From CAZWBR01 sp964404205 (GTDB lineage Bacteria; Bacteroidota; Bacteroidia; Bacteroidales; Prolixibacteraceae): a DNA stretch of 64,000 bases. This document shows, one piece after another, positions 16,450-25,764 of the stretch. A program made the translations under genes and the position numbers. Below the pieces are notes generated by a model. That model had not been told where the DNA came from, did not search any database, and saw only the letters and a program-made list of their open reading frames with translations. The stretch's first letter is position 1, and every line of letters begins with the position of its first letter. The stretch is taken from contig CAYOJD010000002.1 of NCBI GenBank assembly GCA_964404205.1, positions 1 to 64,000 of the forward strand, given 5' to 3'.

Positions 16450-18303
16450 TCACTTTGGGTCCTTCCACTCGCCGTACTCTTTGATCAATTTTTTCAGTTC
16501 CTCAACAGCGTTGGCCGTATCAACCTGGCGTTTAACTAATTTCTGCCCTTTGTAAAGGTTAATTTTATCTTTCCCGGCACCCACATACCCATAATCGACA
16601 TCGCCCATTTCGCCAGGCCCGTTCACCACGCAGCCCATCACGCCAATCTTCAGATTCTTCAGGTGGCTGAAATTCTTTTTTATCTCGGCAACCGTATCAC
16701 GTAAGTCGAAAAGCGTACGGCCACAACCCGGACATGATATAAACTCAGTTTTGGTTACCCGCATTCGGCTAGCCTGCAATATGCCAAACGAAAGGTTTTT
16801 CAGGTCGTTGTATCCAATCTGCCCCTCGTTTGTCAGTAAAATACCATCACCATAGCCATCAATAAACAGGCCGCCCAAATCAGTCGATGCCTTCAGCAAC
16901 AGATCTTCGTAATTGCTGGTTTTGTACGAACGGTGCAGGATAACCGGATTTTTACAGATATGGGCATCGAGTTCCATAAAAAAGGCCCGCATTTCGGCGA
17001 AACTATTCAGGTTCTCCGACTCCATAATCAGAATTACCTTTCGTTCGTTTTTTAACTTCTCGATAATCTCTGGGTTTTCATCCTTAAATTTATCATATTC
17101 AGGCTTCCTAACGCTTACAAAACGGACCTGACCGGAATAGAGATCGTTATACAAATACTCTTCGAGCGAAAGAATTGGATAATTTTTTCCTGATTTATCG
17201 ATAATCATACGCCCATCATAGAAAAAGTCGGCCTCAGTACCCGAATTGATGGCACGAACCTCCTCTCGGGTATAATCATTCAGACTGGCAACCACGACGA
17301 CAGGTTTTTTGCCGCCAATATCATTTACCGGACGGTTCGACCGCCGTTCGTACTCGAAAGGATTGGTTTGCGCTACCATTGGGGCAATAATGGGAGCATG
17401 GTTTTCGCGTCCTTTGAAAATATCGACCAGTTTGCGGGCAAAAGGAATTTCAGCGGCCGGATCTTCTGTCAGCGAAACACGAATCGTATCGCCAATGCCG
17501 TCGGCCAGCAATGCACCCGAACCGACAGCCGATTTGATCCGCCCATCTTCACCTTCGCCAGCTTCGGTAACCCCGATATGGAAAGGATAGTTCATCCCCT
17601 CCTGCCGCATACGAAAATTCATCAGTCTCACGGTATAAACCATCAGCCTTGTATTGCTCGATTTGATCGAGATAACGATATGGTGATAATCTTCTTTCTT
17701 GCAAATCCTGAGAAATTCCATCACCGATTCAACGATTCCGGCAGGGGTGTCGCCATAACGGCTCATAATTCTGTCGGAAAGCGAACCTTGATTGGCCCCG
17801 ATTCGCATGGCCGTTCCGCGGGCCTTACATTCGCGAACAAATGGGACAAAGCGCTCTTCGATTTTACGCAACTCTTCCCGGTACTCCTCGTCGGTATAGC
17901 TAAGTTTTTCGAAAACAGCCCGTTTGTCGTAGAAGTTACCCGGATTGATCCGCACTTTGCGAACATATTTAATGGCGATATCAGCTGCCGCAGGATTAAA
18001 ATGAATATCGGCAACCAGCGGATTGGGATAACCACGACGGTCGAGCTCAGCACGGATATTCTTCAGGTTTTCGGCCTCACGCGAACCCTGAACCGTTACT
18101 CGGACAAAATCGGCCCCGGCTTCGAGTATTCTAATAATTTGACTGACTGTCTTTTCGGTGTCGTTGGTGTCGGTGTCGGTCATCGACTGTAGCCGGATAG
18201 GATTGTTCCCGCCCAATTGAATCATCCCGATGGTTACTTCGGCGGTGTTTTGGCGATTGTATCGCAACAAACTATCGATATAGCTAAAATTCTGATTTTT
18301 CAT
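16450..18303 (-). CDS. ispG: 4-hydroxy-3-methylbut-2-enyl diphosphate synthase, long form
   Basis: 617 residues, against about 370 for the E. coli enzyme: the Bacteroidota/plant-type form with an inserted domain (about residues 290-500) between the TIM barrel and the Fe-S domain. The barrel starts RLQSMTDTDTNDTEKTVSQI. The [4Fe-4S] domain has FISCPGCGRTLFDL (CxxC) and VMGCVVNGPGEMGDVDYGYV, whose third cysteine completes the cluster. Converts MEcPP to HMBPP in the methylerythritol route to isoprenoids, in the cytoplasm. It stands alone on the minus strand. Confidence 0.96.
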   Translation of the reverse strand: MKNQNFSYIDSLLRYNRQNTAEVTIGMIQLGGNNPIRLQSMTDTDTNDTEKTVSQIIRILEAGADFVRVTVQGSREAENLKNIRAELDRRGYPNPLVADIHFNPAAADIAIKYVRKVRINPGNFYDKRAVFEKLSYTDEEYREELRKIEERFVPFVRECKARGTAMRIGANQGSLSDRIMSRYGDTPAGIVESVMEFLRICKKEDYHHIVISIKSSNTRLMVYTVRLMNFRMRQEGMNYPFHIGVTEAGEGEDGRIKSAVGSGALLADGIGDTIRVSLTEDPAAEIPFARKLVDIFKGRENHAPIIAPMVAQTNPFEYERRSNRPVNDIGGKKPVVVVASLNDYTREEVRAINSGTEADFFYDGRMIIDKSGKNYPILSLEEYLYNDLYSGQVRFVSVRKPEYDKFKDENPEIIEKLKNERKVILIMESENLNSFAEMRAFFMELDAHICKNPVILHRSYKTSNYEDLLLKASTDLGGLFIDGYGDGILLTNEGQIGYNDLKNLSFGILQASRMRVTKTEFISCPGCGRTLFDLRDTVAEIKKNFSHLKNLKIGVMGCVVNGPGEMGDVDYGYVGAGKDKINLYKGQKLVKRQVDTANAVEELKKLIKEYGEWKDPK

Positions 18304-18498
18304 CCTGCTTGAATTAACTCCGGTACAGACTTCACAAATTTAGGTTTTATTTTGATTTTTTGCTTTTAAATGCCATTATGGCTGATAAAAGAGCAAAATT
18401 ATCATCATTTCTTTGGCAAAAATTACAGGTATCACCCATTTTGAAAGTCCATCCTCTTTTTCGCCGAAATCGATTATTTTTGACACAAAATTATTGCT

Positions 18499-19407
18499 AT
18501 GTCTGTCAGGGTTGAAAGGGTAACCAAGTTTTACGGAACGCAAAAAGCGCTCGACAATATTTCTTTCGAAATCAACTCGGGCGAAGTGGTTGGTTTTTTA
18601 GGCCCCAACGGCGCCGGTAAATCGACCATGATGAAACTTATTACCGGTTTTCTCTATCCCGACAACGGAGAGGTTTGGGTAAATAACCTTTCGGTCAAAC
18701 ACAAAAGTATAGCAATCAAGCAACAAATTGGTTATCTGCCGGAACACAATCCACTCTACCTTGACCTTTATGTGCGTGAATATCTCCGCTTCGCTGCTGA
18801 GATTTACCGGTTGCCCAACGTCCGCCGGAAAGTTGAAGAGATGATTGAAATGACAGGACTCGCCCGCGAAGCGCATAAAAAAATCGGGGCACTGTCGAAA
18901 GGCTACCGTCAACGCGTTGGATTGGCTCAGGCACTGATCCACAATCCCAAAGTACTGATTCTCGATGAACCTACTTCGGGGCTCGACCCGGCGCAGTTGG
19001 TCGAAATTCGCCAACTGATCAAAAATATCAGTTCAGACAAAACGGTAATGCTATCAACCCACATCATGCAGGAAGTGGAAGCACTTTGCAGCCGTATCAT
19101 CGTAATCAATCAGGGCAAAATTGTCTCTGGCGAAACGCCTGCCAATATCCACGCGCCCATCGCAAACAGTGGCTTAATTCCCATTGTTGTTGAGTTTTTG
19201 CAACCCGTCGATGAGGCACTGTTACTCTCCATTCCCGGCATTAGCAAAGTCAAACCACTGATAAACAACCAATGGCTTCTCACAGCCAACGATGACGAAT
19301 GCCGAATAACCATTTTTAACTTTGCCGTAAACAATAAACTGGTTTTAAAGACATTATCTAAACAGGAAGATAATTTGGAAAAGCGTTTCCTTGAGATGCT
19401 AAAATAG
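18499..19407 (+). CDS. gldA: GldA-like ABC transporter ATPase
   Basis: 302 residues. Walker A GFLGPNGAGKSTMMKLI, Q-loop QIGYLPEHNPLY, signature LSKGYRQRVGLAQA and Walker B VLILDEPTSGLDP are clear. The LSKGYRQRVGLAQA signature and the C-terminal 75-residue region follow the gliding-motility protein GldA of Flavobacterium, which works with the GldF and GldG membrane proteins. These partners are not next to it here; the neighbours are ispG and metK. GldA homologues are widespread in non-gliding Bacteroidota, so gliding should not be inferred. A TATTTTTG (-7-like) box lies at 18475-18482. Confidence 0.88.
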   Translation: MSVRVERVTKFYGTQKALDNISFEINSGEVVGFLGPNGAGKSTMMKLITGFLYPDNGEVWVNNLSVKHKSIAIKQQIGYLPEHNPLYLDLYVREYLRFAAEIYRLPNVRRKVEEMIEMTGLAREAHKKIGALSKGYRQRVGLAQALIHNPKVLILDEPTSGLDPAQLVEIRQLIKNISSDKTVMLSTHIMQEVEALCSRIIVINQGKIVSGETPANIHAPIANSGLIPIVVEFLQPVDEALLLSIPGISKVKPLINNQWLLTANDDECRITIFNFAVNNKLVLKTLSKQEDNLEKRFLEMLK

Positions 19408-19452
19408 CAATCAGTATAAGTAACAGCCAAAAAATCACTTTTCAACCCAAAT

Positions 19453-19485
19453 TTTCACGTTTCAGGTAAAACTATATTATCTTTG
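19453..19485 (+). promoter_or_regulatory. metK promoter (Bacteroidota type)
   Basis: TTTC (19453-19456) and TATCTTTG (19478-19485) are separated by 21 bases, a near match to TTTG-N19-21-TAnnTTTG. Transcription should start near 19490, leaving a leader of about 140 bases that begins with the SAM riboswitch. Confidence 0.65.
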
Positions 19486-19497
19486 CACCCGTATTCA

Positions 19498-19575
19498 AGT
19501 GGACGGATTTGATTGATTGCAACCACGGAAAAAAATGCTAAAACAGAAGTGTTCAGTTCCCCCCTTCAATCAAAT
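19498..19575 (+). ncRNA. SAM-II (SAM-alpha) type riboswitch in the metK leader
   Basis: The sequence carries the SAM-II core in order: a P1 5' strand GTGG (19499-19502), GATTTGATTGATTGCAA in loop 1, the P1 3' strand CCAC (19523-19526), GGAAAAAAATGCTAAAAC with the conserved GCTAAA (19537-19542). This matches the known alpha-proteobacterial SAM-II pattern. The pseudoknot P2 needs a 3' strand that pairs with loop 1; TCAATCAAAT (19566-19575) is perfectly complementary over 10 bases to 19507-19516. In typical members this strand follows GCTAAA directly, whereas here about 23 bases intervene. It senses S-adenosylmethionine, the product of the metK gene downstream, giving feedback repression. The related SAM-V class shares the core and is the main alternative. 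Confidence 0.85.
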
Positions 19576-19631
19576 ATCCCTATCGCTTATCATGACAAAC
19601 ATGTGCTTTATGGCACTTAAAAATTTAAATC

Positions 19632-20888
19632 ATGGGATATCTATTTACCTCAGAATCAGTATCGGAAGGCCATCCCGATAAAGTGGCCGACCAGATTTCG
19701 GATGCTGTACTCGATGAGTTTCTGGCATACGATCCGCATTCAAAAGTTGCCTGCGAAACACTGGTAACGACCGGTCAGGTAATTATGGCCGGCGAAATCA
19801 AATCGGAAACCTATGTCGATGTGCGCGAAACAGCCCGCAGGGTCATCAACCGCATTGGCTACACCAAAGCTGAATATCAGTTTGATGGCGACTCGTGTGG
19901 CGTGCTCACTGCCCTCCACGAACAATCACCCGATATCAACCGTGGTGTCGACCGTGCCGAACAGGAAAATCAAGGTGCAGGCGATCAGGGCATGATGTTT
20001 GGCTATGCCTGCAACGAAACTGACAATTATATGCCATTGCCGCTCGAACTGTCGCACGCCTTGCTGAAAGAGCTGGCCAAAATCAGGCACCAGGGCCAGG
20101 AGATGACCTACCTCCGACCCGATGCCAAATCGCAGGTAACCATCGAATACGATGAAAATAATCAACCTGTAAAAGTACATACAATTGTTGTATCGACCCA
20201 ACACGATGAGTTTGACAGCGATGACGAGCGGATGCTGGCCAAAATCAGGGAAGATGTTGCCAACATCCTTATCCCAGCTACCATTGCCGTTCTTCCCGAA
20301 CGGGTGCAGGCACTTTTCAAGGGCGATCATATTCTGCATGTCAATCCTACCGGAAAATTTGTAATTGGCGGCCCTCATGGCGATACCGGTCTTACCGGAC
20401 GTAAGATTATTGTCGACACCTACGGTGGCCGCGGAGCTCACGGAGGTGGTGCCTTCTCGGGCAAAGACCCGTCGAAAGTTGACCGCTCGGCAGCTTATGC
20501 CGCCCGTCACATTGCCAAAAATATGGTTGCTGCCGGAGTAGCCGATGAAGTGTTGGTTCAACTGGCTTATGCCATTGGCGTTGCTCAGCCAGTCAATATT
20601 TACGTCAATACCAACGGAACAGCGAAAGTCAACCTTCACGACAGTGAAATTGCCGATCGCATCAGCATGATTTTCGACTTGCGTCCCTACGCCATCGAAC
20701 AACGGCTGAAACTGCGAAACCCTATTTACGAAGAGACTGCATCATATGGACACATGGGCCGCACACCGCGCAAAGTGGTGAAGCGTTTCTCTTCGCCCTA
20801 CTTCGGGAACATCGAAAAAGAGGTGGAACTTTTCACATGGGAAAAACTCGACTATATCGATCAGATCAAAGCGGTGTTTAACCTGTAA
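19632..20888 (+). CDS. metK: S-adenosylmethionine synthetase
   Basis: 418 residues. The N-terminus GYLFTSESVSEGHPDKVADQ is the MetK signature (ATP and metal binding); GDQGMMFGYA (about 117-126) and GGPHGDTGLTGRKIIVDTYG (about 238-258), with GGGAFSGKDPSKVDRSAAY, are the other two conserved blocks. The C-terminal 25 residues are the form found in Bacteroidota, slightly longer than in E. coli. Makes SAM from ATP and methionine. Regulated by the SAM-II-type leader RNA and ended by a strong terminator. Confidence 0.97.
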   Translation: MGYLFTSESVSEGHPDKVADQISDAVLDEFLAYDPHSKVACETLVTTGQVIMAGEIKSETYVDVRETARRVINRIGYTKAEYQFDGDSCGVLTALHEQSPDINRGVDRAEQENQGAGDQGMMFGYACNETDNYMPLPLELSHALLKELAKIRHQGQEMTYLRPDAKSQVTIEYDENNQPVKVHTIVVSTQHDEFDSDDERMLAKIREDVANILIPATIAVLPERVQALFKGDHILHVNPTGKFVIGGPHGDTGLTGRKIIVDTYGGRGAHGGGAFSGKDPSKVDRSAAYAARHIAKNMVAAGVADEVLVQLAYAIGVAQPVNIYVNTNGTAKVNLHDSEIADRISMIFDLRPYAIEQRLKLRNPIYEETASYGHMGRTPRKVVKRFSSPYFGNIEKEVELFTWEKLDYIDQIKAVFNL

Positions 20889-20906
20889 ATCATTAACCCC
20901 CACGAT

Positions 20907-20936
20907 AAGGCTCCGGAAACCCGGGGCCTTTTTTTT
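20907..20936 (+). terminator. metK terminator
   Basis: A 10-bp stem AAGGCTCCGG / CCGGGGCCTT (20907-20916 with 20921-20930, one T-G pair), loop AAAC, followed by T6 to 20936. Confidence 0.85.
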
Positions 20937-21011
20937 ACAGAAAACGATAAGTTAAAGGTTGTCAGTTGTGCAAAAAGCCGTAACTTTTATTCACACTAAG
21001 CAACTACATCC

Positions 21012-21695
21012 ATGTCGTTTATCGATGATATCCTTTCGCTGTTCTATCCCCGGCTGTGCGCCGGATGCAACAAGCCGCTTATCGCCGGTGAAGAGCAAAT
21101 TTGCCTCGACTGTTTGGCCGACATGCCCTTTACCCATTTCGAGAACATTGCTGAAAACCCAATTGCCAAAATATTCTGGGGACGGGCAACCGTCACACAC
21201 GCTACCGCCTTTTGCCATTTCGACAAAGGAGGAAAACTCCAACACATGCTTCACCGGCTAAAATATAAAGGAGACAAGGCCATTGGCCACCAATTGGGCT
21301 CGATGTTTGGTTATCAGCTCTCGCTTTCACCCTACTTTCAGGAAATTGATATGATTATTCCGGTGCCGCTTCACCCAAAAAAAGAGAGGGCAAGGGGCTA
21401 CAACCAAAGTGTGGTGTTTGGCGAAGGAGTAGCCGAACAGATGCAAAAACCATTGGTAAACAATAATTTAATCAGAGATATTCATACCGAATCGCAAACC
21501 CGAAAAGGGCGTTTCGAACGGTGGGAGAATGTCAGCGGTATTTTTAAGGTAAAAGATCCGGAAGCACTTCAAGGAAAACATCTGCTGTTGATTGACGATG
21601 TGGTCACTACGGGGGCTACACTCGAAGCGTGCTGTCAGATCCTGCTTGAAATTCCTGATGTAAAGGTAAGCATTGCGACTCTTGCAACGGCATGA
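21012..21695 (+). CDS. comF: ComF family phosphoribosyltransferase-like protein
   Basis: 227 residues. The N-terminus carries a zinc-finger-like CAGCNKPL...ICLDC (residues about 16-34), then the ComF helical region, and the C-terminal PRTase domain with the PRPP loop LLLIDDVVTTGATLEAC (about 194-210). HPKKERARGYNQS is the strongly conserved central motif. ComF proteins are needed in DNA uptake in naturally competent bacteria, while their general role is unclear. It stands alone after metK with 75 bases between the terminator and the ATG. Confidence 0.9.
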   Translation: MSFIDDILSLFYPRLCAGCNKPLIAGEEQICLDCLADMPFTHFENIAENPIAKIFWGRATVTHATAFCHFDKGGKLQHMLHRLKYKGDKAIGHQLGSMFGYQLSLSPYFQEIDMIIPVPLHPKKERARGYNQSVVFGEGVAEQMQKPLVNNNLIRDIHTESQTRKGRFERWENVSGIFKVKDPEALQGKHLLLIDDVVTTGATLEACCQILLEIPDVKVSIATLATA

Positions 21696-21765
21696 AAATC
21701 GGAAGCAAATATCGGCGAGACTCATTTATGACCATTTTAAGCCATCCCTCCATTATAAGCAATCA

Positions 21766-22335
21766 TCACCCCTCACTGCCCCATCGGTAACCGCTATTTT
21801 CGATTCCGGCCAAATCCAAAATCCGATTGACCACCGTATCGACTACTGCATCGACCGATTTGGGCAAACTGTAAAACGACGGAGTGGCCGGGGCGATTAT
21901 TGCTCCGGCTTCGGTGAGCAACGTCATATTACGCAGATGGATTAAACTATAGGGATTTTCGCGCGGCACCAGAATCAGTTTTCGACGTTCTTTCAATATC
22001 ACATCGGCCGCACGGGTAATCAAATCGTCGGAGACACCCGCCGCAATACGGCCCAATGTGCCCATCGAACAGGGAATGATAATCATCGTATCCCATCCGG
22101 CCGAACCGGATGCAAAAGGGGCATAGAAATCGGTTTTGGCATACCAACGGAAGCCAAATTCTTCGGCATCGGGGCGCCTCCCAAGCTCGTACGCCCAAAT
22201 ATCGAGCGCATTGGGTGAAAAGATAATCCCGACATCCTCCAGTTGTTCGCGGTACTGGCTGAACTTCTCAAGTAACCTGCTCGCATATACCGAACCGCTT
22301 GCCCCAGTAACCGCCACCACAATTTTTTTGCCCAT
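21766..22335 (-). CDS. ubiX: UbiX family flavin prenyltransferase
   Basis: 189 residues. The start KKIVVAVTGASGSVYASRLL is the FMN-binding signature. IIPCSMGTLGRIAAGVSDDL and LVPRENPYSLIHLRNM are the other two diagnostic blocks, including the conserved S/R/E residues that hold the prenyl phosphate. The enzyme makes prenylated FMN, the cofactor for UbiD-type decarboxylases; no ubiD gene is in the window. Convergent with comF, 70 bases apart. Confidence 0.95.
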   Translation of the reverse strand: MGKKIVVAVTGASGSVYASRLLEKFSQYREQLEDVGIIFSPNALDIWAYELGRRPDAEEFGFRWYAKTDFYAPFASGSAGWDTMIIIPCSMGTLGRIAAGVSDDLITRAADVILKERRKLILVPRENPYSLIHLRNMTLLTEAGAIIAPATPSFYSLPKSVDAVVDTVVNRILDLAGIENSGYRWGSEG

Positions 22336-22475
22336 TTCGTTTTTTTTTGATTCAACGGATTTTTACATGGCTCTGTTTCACCACCTCCCCAGCAAAGATA
22401 ACGAAAGAGGCCCACAGCATAAGCCGCAGGCCTCCTCTTTTCAAAAACGCTCACAAAAAATAACCCAATCTATGT

Positions 22476-24845
22476 TTAACCTAAACCGTTTTTACCATCT
22501 CTTTCAAGGTTTCGCTGAATATCGAGTTTCTTTACCTCTTTCCCTGAATTGAACCGGTAAGTAAACTTCAGAATAAAGAGCGTACGAATTTTCACGTAAT
22601 TATCGTCATCCTGATAGAGATCGCCATTCTCGGTTACCGTGCGCTGAAAGCGGAATTGCTCTTTGAAAGGCTCGCCCCAGGTGATTCCTATTTTCCCTTT
22701 CTCTTTCATGATACTCTTTTCCAATCCGATAAGATAGAGCGCATCGCGATAATTAGTCGTTTGCAGCCTTTTTACCGGACTGTTATATACGGCATAGCTC
22801 CACAATGAAAATCCCTTTGGCAATTTGGCCTGTGCAAACATTGAACCCATCCAGCCCCAGTCTGACTGCTCTGCCACTGAAAATTCAGGCGACTGAAAGG
22901 CATTGGTCCGGGAAAAGAAACCTTTTAGATAAGGATTGAGCGACAACCACTTGGTTACCTGCAGCGAGGCCGAAACCCCCATCCCAAACTCATCGGCTGT
23001 ACCAAAGTTATCGACATAGCTTTCGCTGATATTTTGATCGTTTACCCGGATAACCTGTTGGAAATTATCGCTGATATGATCCCAGTAGATTTCGGGCGAG
23101 ACAAAGCTTGATTTGAAATTCTTGCTGTACGAGAGCAAAAAACGATCGGTATACGAAGGATCGAGATTGGGATTTCCTCTCGAAATATTCATCTCGTCAA
23201 ACTGGGTTACCGAAGGGTTTAAATCGCCACTCGATGGGCGCTGAATGGTTCGCGTATAGACTGCCTTAACCGTTTGTTGCTGGCCCAAATCGTATTGTGC
23301 CGACATATTGGGCAACAGAAAAAAGTAGTCAGTAGTTTTATCATCAGAAATATAAATGTCGGAATACTCGGCCCTTGCACCAGCCTGAACCCTGAATTTG
23401 TTCAGCTTGGCCCCAATCTTGGCATATACCGACTGGCGGTTCTCCTTGTAGTCGAAATAGGTAGCCGGGCTGCCGGAATAGAAGTAGCTGTCGTCGATAT
23501 GCTGGCGATAAAACTTATATCCGGTCTCGAAATTAAGCTTGTCGCTGACGGGCAACACATAATCGAGCTTCAGGTTAAAACTCTTGCGGGTAGGCTTCAA
23601 CGTTTCAGTTCGCAAAACAGCATCGCCATCGGGAGTGGTTAAATCGTCGAGGTAATTCTGATCGAGATAACTGTTATTTCTGGTCGAATGGAAGTCATAG
23701 AAATTCATATCGAGCGACAGTTCGTGACCCGCTTTTGTAAAAGCCTTTTTGTAATAAAGCGAGTAAAAACTGCCCCTCATCGCATCGTGCGATTTCATAT
23801 CGGTAGTAAAATAATCGGTAACCGTACCATTCTGTTTCAGGTACTTATCGAGCATATAATCCATATTGAACTGCTGCGGATTGTAATTCCCGTAAAGGTT
23901 CAACGTATTTTTATCGTTGATAAAGAAGTCGATACCATAATGAATCGTGGAGGTTGAGTAGGAAAATAATCCTTCGCCATCGGCGGTATACTCCAGGTTT
24001 CCGTTGCGGCGATAACCCTTTTTCAGGTTATCGAACCCCTCGTAATGCCCATTGAACGAGGTAAAGAACCGAAACTTGCCCGTTCCGTAATCGAGCGAAG
24101 CATAAGGTGACGACAAATAGTGGCCGCGGCTGGTGGGCACCTCGACATCGAACGAACCGTTGACCCCTGCACGCAGTTCCTTTTTCAATATCACATTGAT
24201 TACCCCACGAATGCCGGCATCGTATTTCGACGACGGATTGGTAATGACCTCTACCTTTTCGATACTTTTTGGGTCGAGCTGGGCAATAAACTCTTTGTCG
24301 CGTTCTTTGCCATCAATCAAAATCAGGATATTGCTGTTTCCCTGCAAGCTGATGTTGTTGCTCAAATCGACCTGAACAGCCGGAATCCGTTTCAGGATAT
24401 CGGTACCATTGCTGGCGGCCTTAGCTGCCGCATCGGGAATATTATAGATGGTACGGTCGACAGCCTCTGTCCCTTTCAGTTTTTCGCCAATAACATTCAC
24501 TTCGCCCAGCGATTTACTCTCCTCTTCGAGCACAATCTTTCCGGCATCGAGTGTACCATTACTTCCGTCGAGTGCAATTGGACGGCTCTTCACATCTTTA
24601 TAGCCCAAATATTTAACCTCGTAAAAATAAGAGCCTTTGTCGAGATTGTTAAAAGCGAAAAGACCGTCACTTTTGGTAATAACCCCGGTGGCTACCGTTG
24701 AGTCGGGAAGTGAGTAAAGTGCCACTGTAGCATATTGCACAGGGGTTGTAGCAGTGGGGTCGGTAAGTTGACCCTTGATTTGGTTCTGCGCCTTTCCGCA
24801 GATCCAGGAAATCAGTAAAGCAGTAATAATGAAAATGAGTCGCAT
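22476..24845 (-). CDS. TonB-receptor-like outer membrane beta-barrel protein (OMP_b-brl_3)
   Basis: 789 residues. Signal peptide 1-19 (LIFIITALLISWICGKAQ). Residues about 20-105 are a carboxypeptidase-regulatory-like (CarboxypepD_reg-like) beta-sandwich: DGLFAFNNLDKGSYFYEVKYLGY. Residues about 130-215 are a TonB plug-like domain (ILKRIPAVQVDLSNNISLQG, DGKERDKEFIAQLDPKSIEK). The rest is a barrel of the outer-membrane-protein beta-barrel 3 family with aromatic-rich alternation; RTIQRPSSGDLNP and RGNPNLDPSYTD are typical late strands. These proteins lie in the outer membrane; the substrate is unknown and no SusD partner is adjacent, arguing against a classical polysaccharide-utilisation role. 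Confidence 0.9.
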   Translation of the reverse strand: MRLIFIITALLISWICGKAQNQIKGQLTDPTATTPVQYATVALYSLPDSTVATGVITKSDGLFAFNNLDKGSYFYEVKYLGYKDVKSRPIALDGSNGTLDAGKIVLEEESKSLGEVNVIGEKLKGTEAVDRTIYNIPDAAAKAASNGTDILKRIPAVQVDLSNNISLQGNSNILILIDGKERDKEFIAQLDPKSIEKVEVITNPSSKYDAGIRGVINVILKKELRAGVNGSFDVEVPTSRGHYLSSPYASLDYGTGKFRFFTSFNGHYEGFDNLKKGYRRNGNLEYTADGEGLFSYSTSTIHYGIDFFINDKNTLNLYGNYNPQQFNMDYMLDKYLKQNGTVTDYFTTDMKSHDAMRGSFYSLYYKKAFTKAGHELSLDMNFYDFHSTRNNSYLDQNYLDDLTTPDGDAVLRTETLKPTRKSFNLKLDYVLPVSDKLNFETGYKFYRQHIDDSYFYSGSPATYFDYKENRQSVYAKIGAKLNKFRVQAGARAEYSDIYISDDKTTDYFFLLPNMSAQYDLGQQQTVKAVYTRTIQRPSSGDLNPSVTQFDEMNISRGNPNLDPSYTDRFLLSYSKNFKSSFVSPEIYWDHISDNFQQVIRVNDQNISESYVDNFGTADEFGMGVSASLQVTKWLSLNPYLKGFFSRTNAFQSPEFSVAEQSDWGWMGSMFAQAKLPKGFSLWSYAVYNSPVKRLQTTNYRDALYLIGLEKSIMKEKGKIGITWGEPFKEQFRFQRTVTENGDLYQDDDNYVKIRTLFILKFTYRFNSGKEVKKLDIQRNLERDGKNGLG

Positions 24846-25016
24846 GATGTTGGTATTTGAGTAATTATCGATGCGACTCCTGAATCAGCAATCGTGCCAA
24901 AACCTATACAATACTGATAATGTTCTTATTATAAAAATTCACTTTGTAATTGAAGGTTAAAAGAGTGTCCAAAAAAAGATACACCTACTGTCCATAATCG
25001 TACATTTTCTGTTGCT

Positions 25017-25703
25017 TTATGCCAAAGGTTTGAGCCATTCGACAAGCCGTGGAACTCCTGTCCCTGCTTTCTCGGCGATTACTTTTACACGCTTCGGCAA
25101 GGAGGCCGGAGGGTTGGGATCGACCAAATATACCGGAGCCGAAAAAGGGGCATAATGCAGCAGCCCGGCTGCCGGATAAACATTCAGCGAAGTGCCAACA
25201 ATACAGAAAATATCGGCTTGCTCAGCCCATTCGATGGCCCGTTCCATTTCAGGGACTGCCTCGCCAAACCAGACAATATGCGGCCTCAGCTGACTCCCTT
25301 TTTCGCATCTGTCGCCCATTTTCACCTCCCAGTGGTCGAGGGTGTATATCAAATCAGGGGCAATGCTGCTACGCACTTTGCGCAACTCGCCATGCAGATG
25401 CAGCACCTTTCCCGAACCGGCCCGCTCGTGCAAATCATCCACATTCTGGGTGATAATGGTGACATCGAAATAATGCTCCAGTTCTGCCAGTCCGAGATGC
25501 CCTGCATTGGGCAATGCCTCGCCCATCTGCCGACGCCGTTCGTTATAAAAACGCTGTACCAGAGCCGGGTTGCGTTGCCATGCTTCGGGTGTAGCCACAT
25601 CTTCCACCCGGCGTTCTTCCCATAACCCATCCGAATCGCGAAAGGTGCGGATGCCACTCTCGGCCGATATTCCTGCCCCGGTCAATACCACCAACTTTTT
25701 CAT
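25017..25703 (-). CDS. cobB: Sir2-family NAD-dependent deacylase (SIRT5/CobB class)
   Basis: 228 residues. The NAD fold begins LTGAGISAESGIRTFRD (about 6-22), followed by TQNVDDLHERAGSG (about 101-114) with HGEL containing the catalytic histidine, and LRPHIVWFGEAVPEM. The FYNERRRQ segment holds Tyr and Arg of the YxxR motif that class III sirtuins use to accept succinyl- and malonyl-lysine. The usual four zinc cysteines are missing: after HGELRKVR there is SSIAPDL, and only one Cys remains near GDRCEKGSQ. A cytoplasmic deacylase is expected. See the finding on the lost zinc site. Confidence 0.92.
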   Translation of the reverse strand: MKKLVVLTGAGISAESGIRTFRDSDGLWEERRVEDVATPEAWQRNPALVQRFYNERRRQMGEALPNAGHLGLAELEHYFDVTIITQNVDDLHERAGSGKVLHLHGELRKVRSSIAPDLIYTLDHWEVKMGDRCEKGSQLRPHIVWFGEAVPEMERAIEWAEQADIFCIVGTSLNVYPAAGLLHYAPFSAPVYLVDPNPPASLPKRVKVIAEKAGTGVPRLVEWLKPLA

Positions 25704-25764
25704 AATTGTCTCTTTTTAAACTCCTGAAAATAGCAAAAATCCACGTTAGGCACCTCATTCAGCG

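Noticed and set aside
17368..18192. A 274-codon plus-strand open frame inside ispG
   Set aside because: It lies wholly antisense to a well-conserved ispG and its translation has no family features; long antisense frames are expected in this codon-use style.
18499..19407. Inference of gliding motility from the GldA-like ATPase
   Set aside because: GldA homologues occur in many non-gliding Bacteroidota and no other gld or spr gene is in the window.
19926..20702. A 258-codon minus-strand frame inside metK
   Set aside because: Antisense to metK, no protein-like pattern, no promoter or ribosome site.
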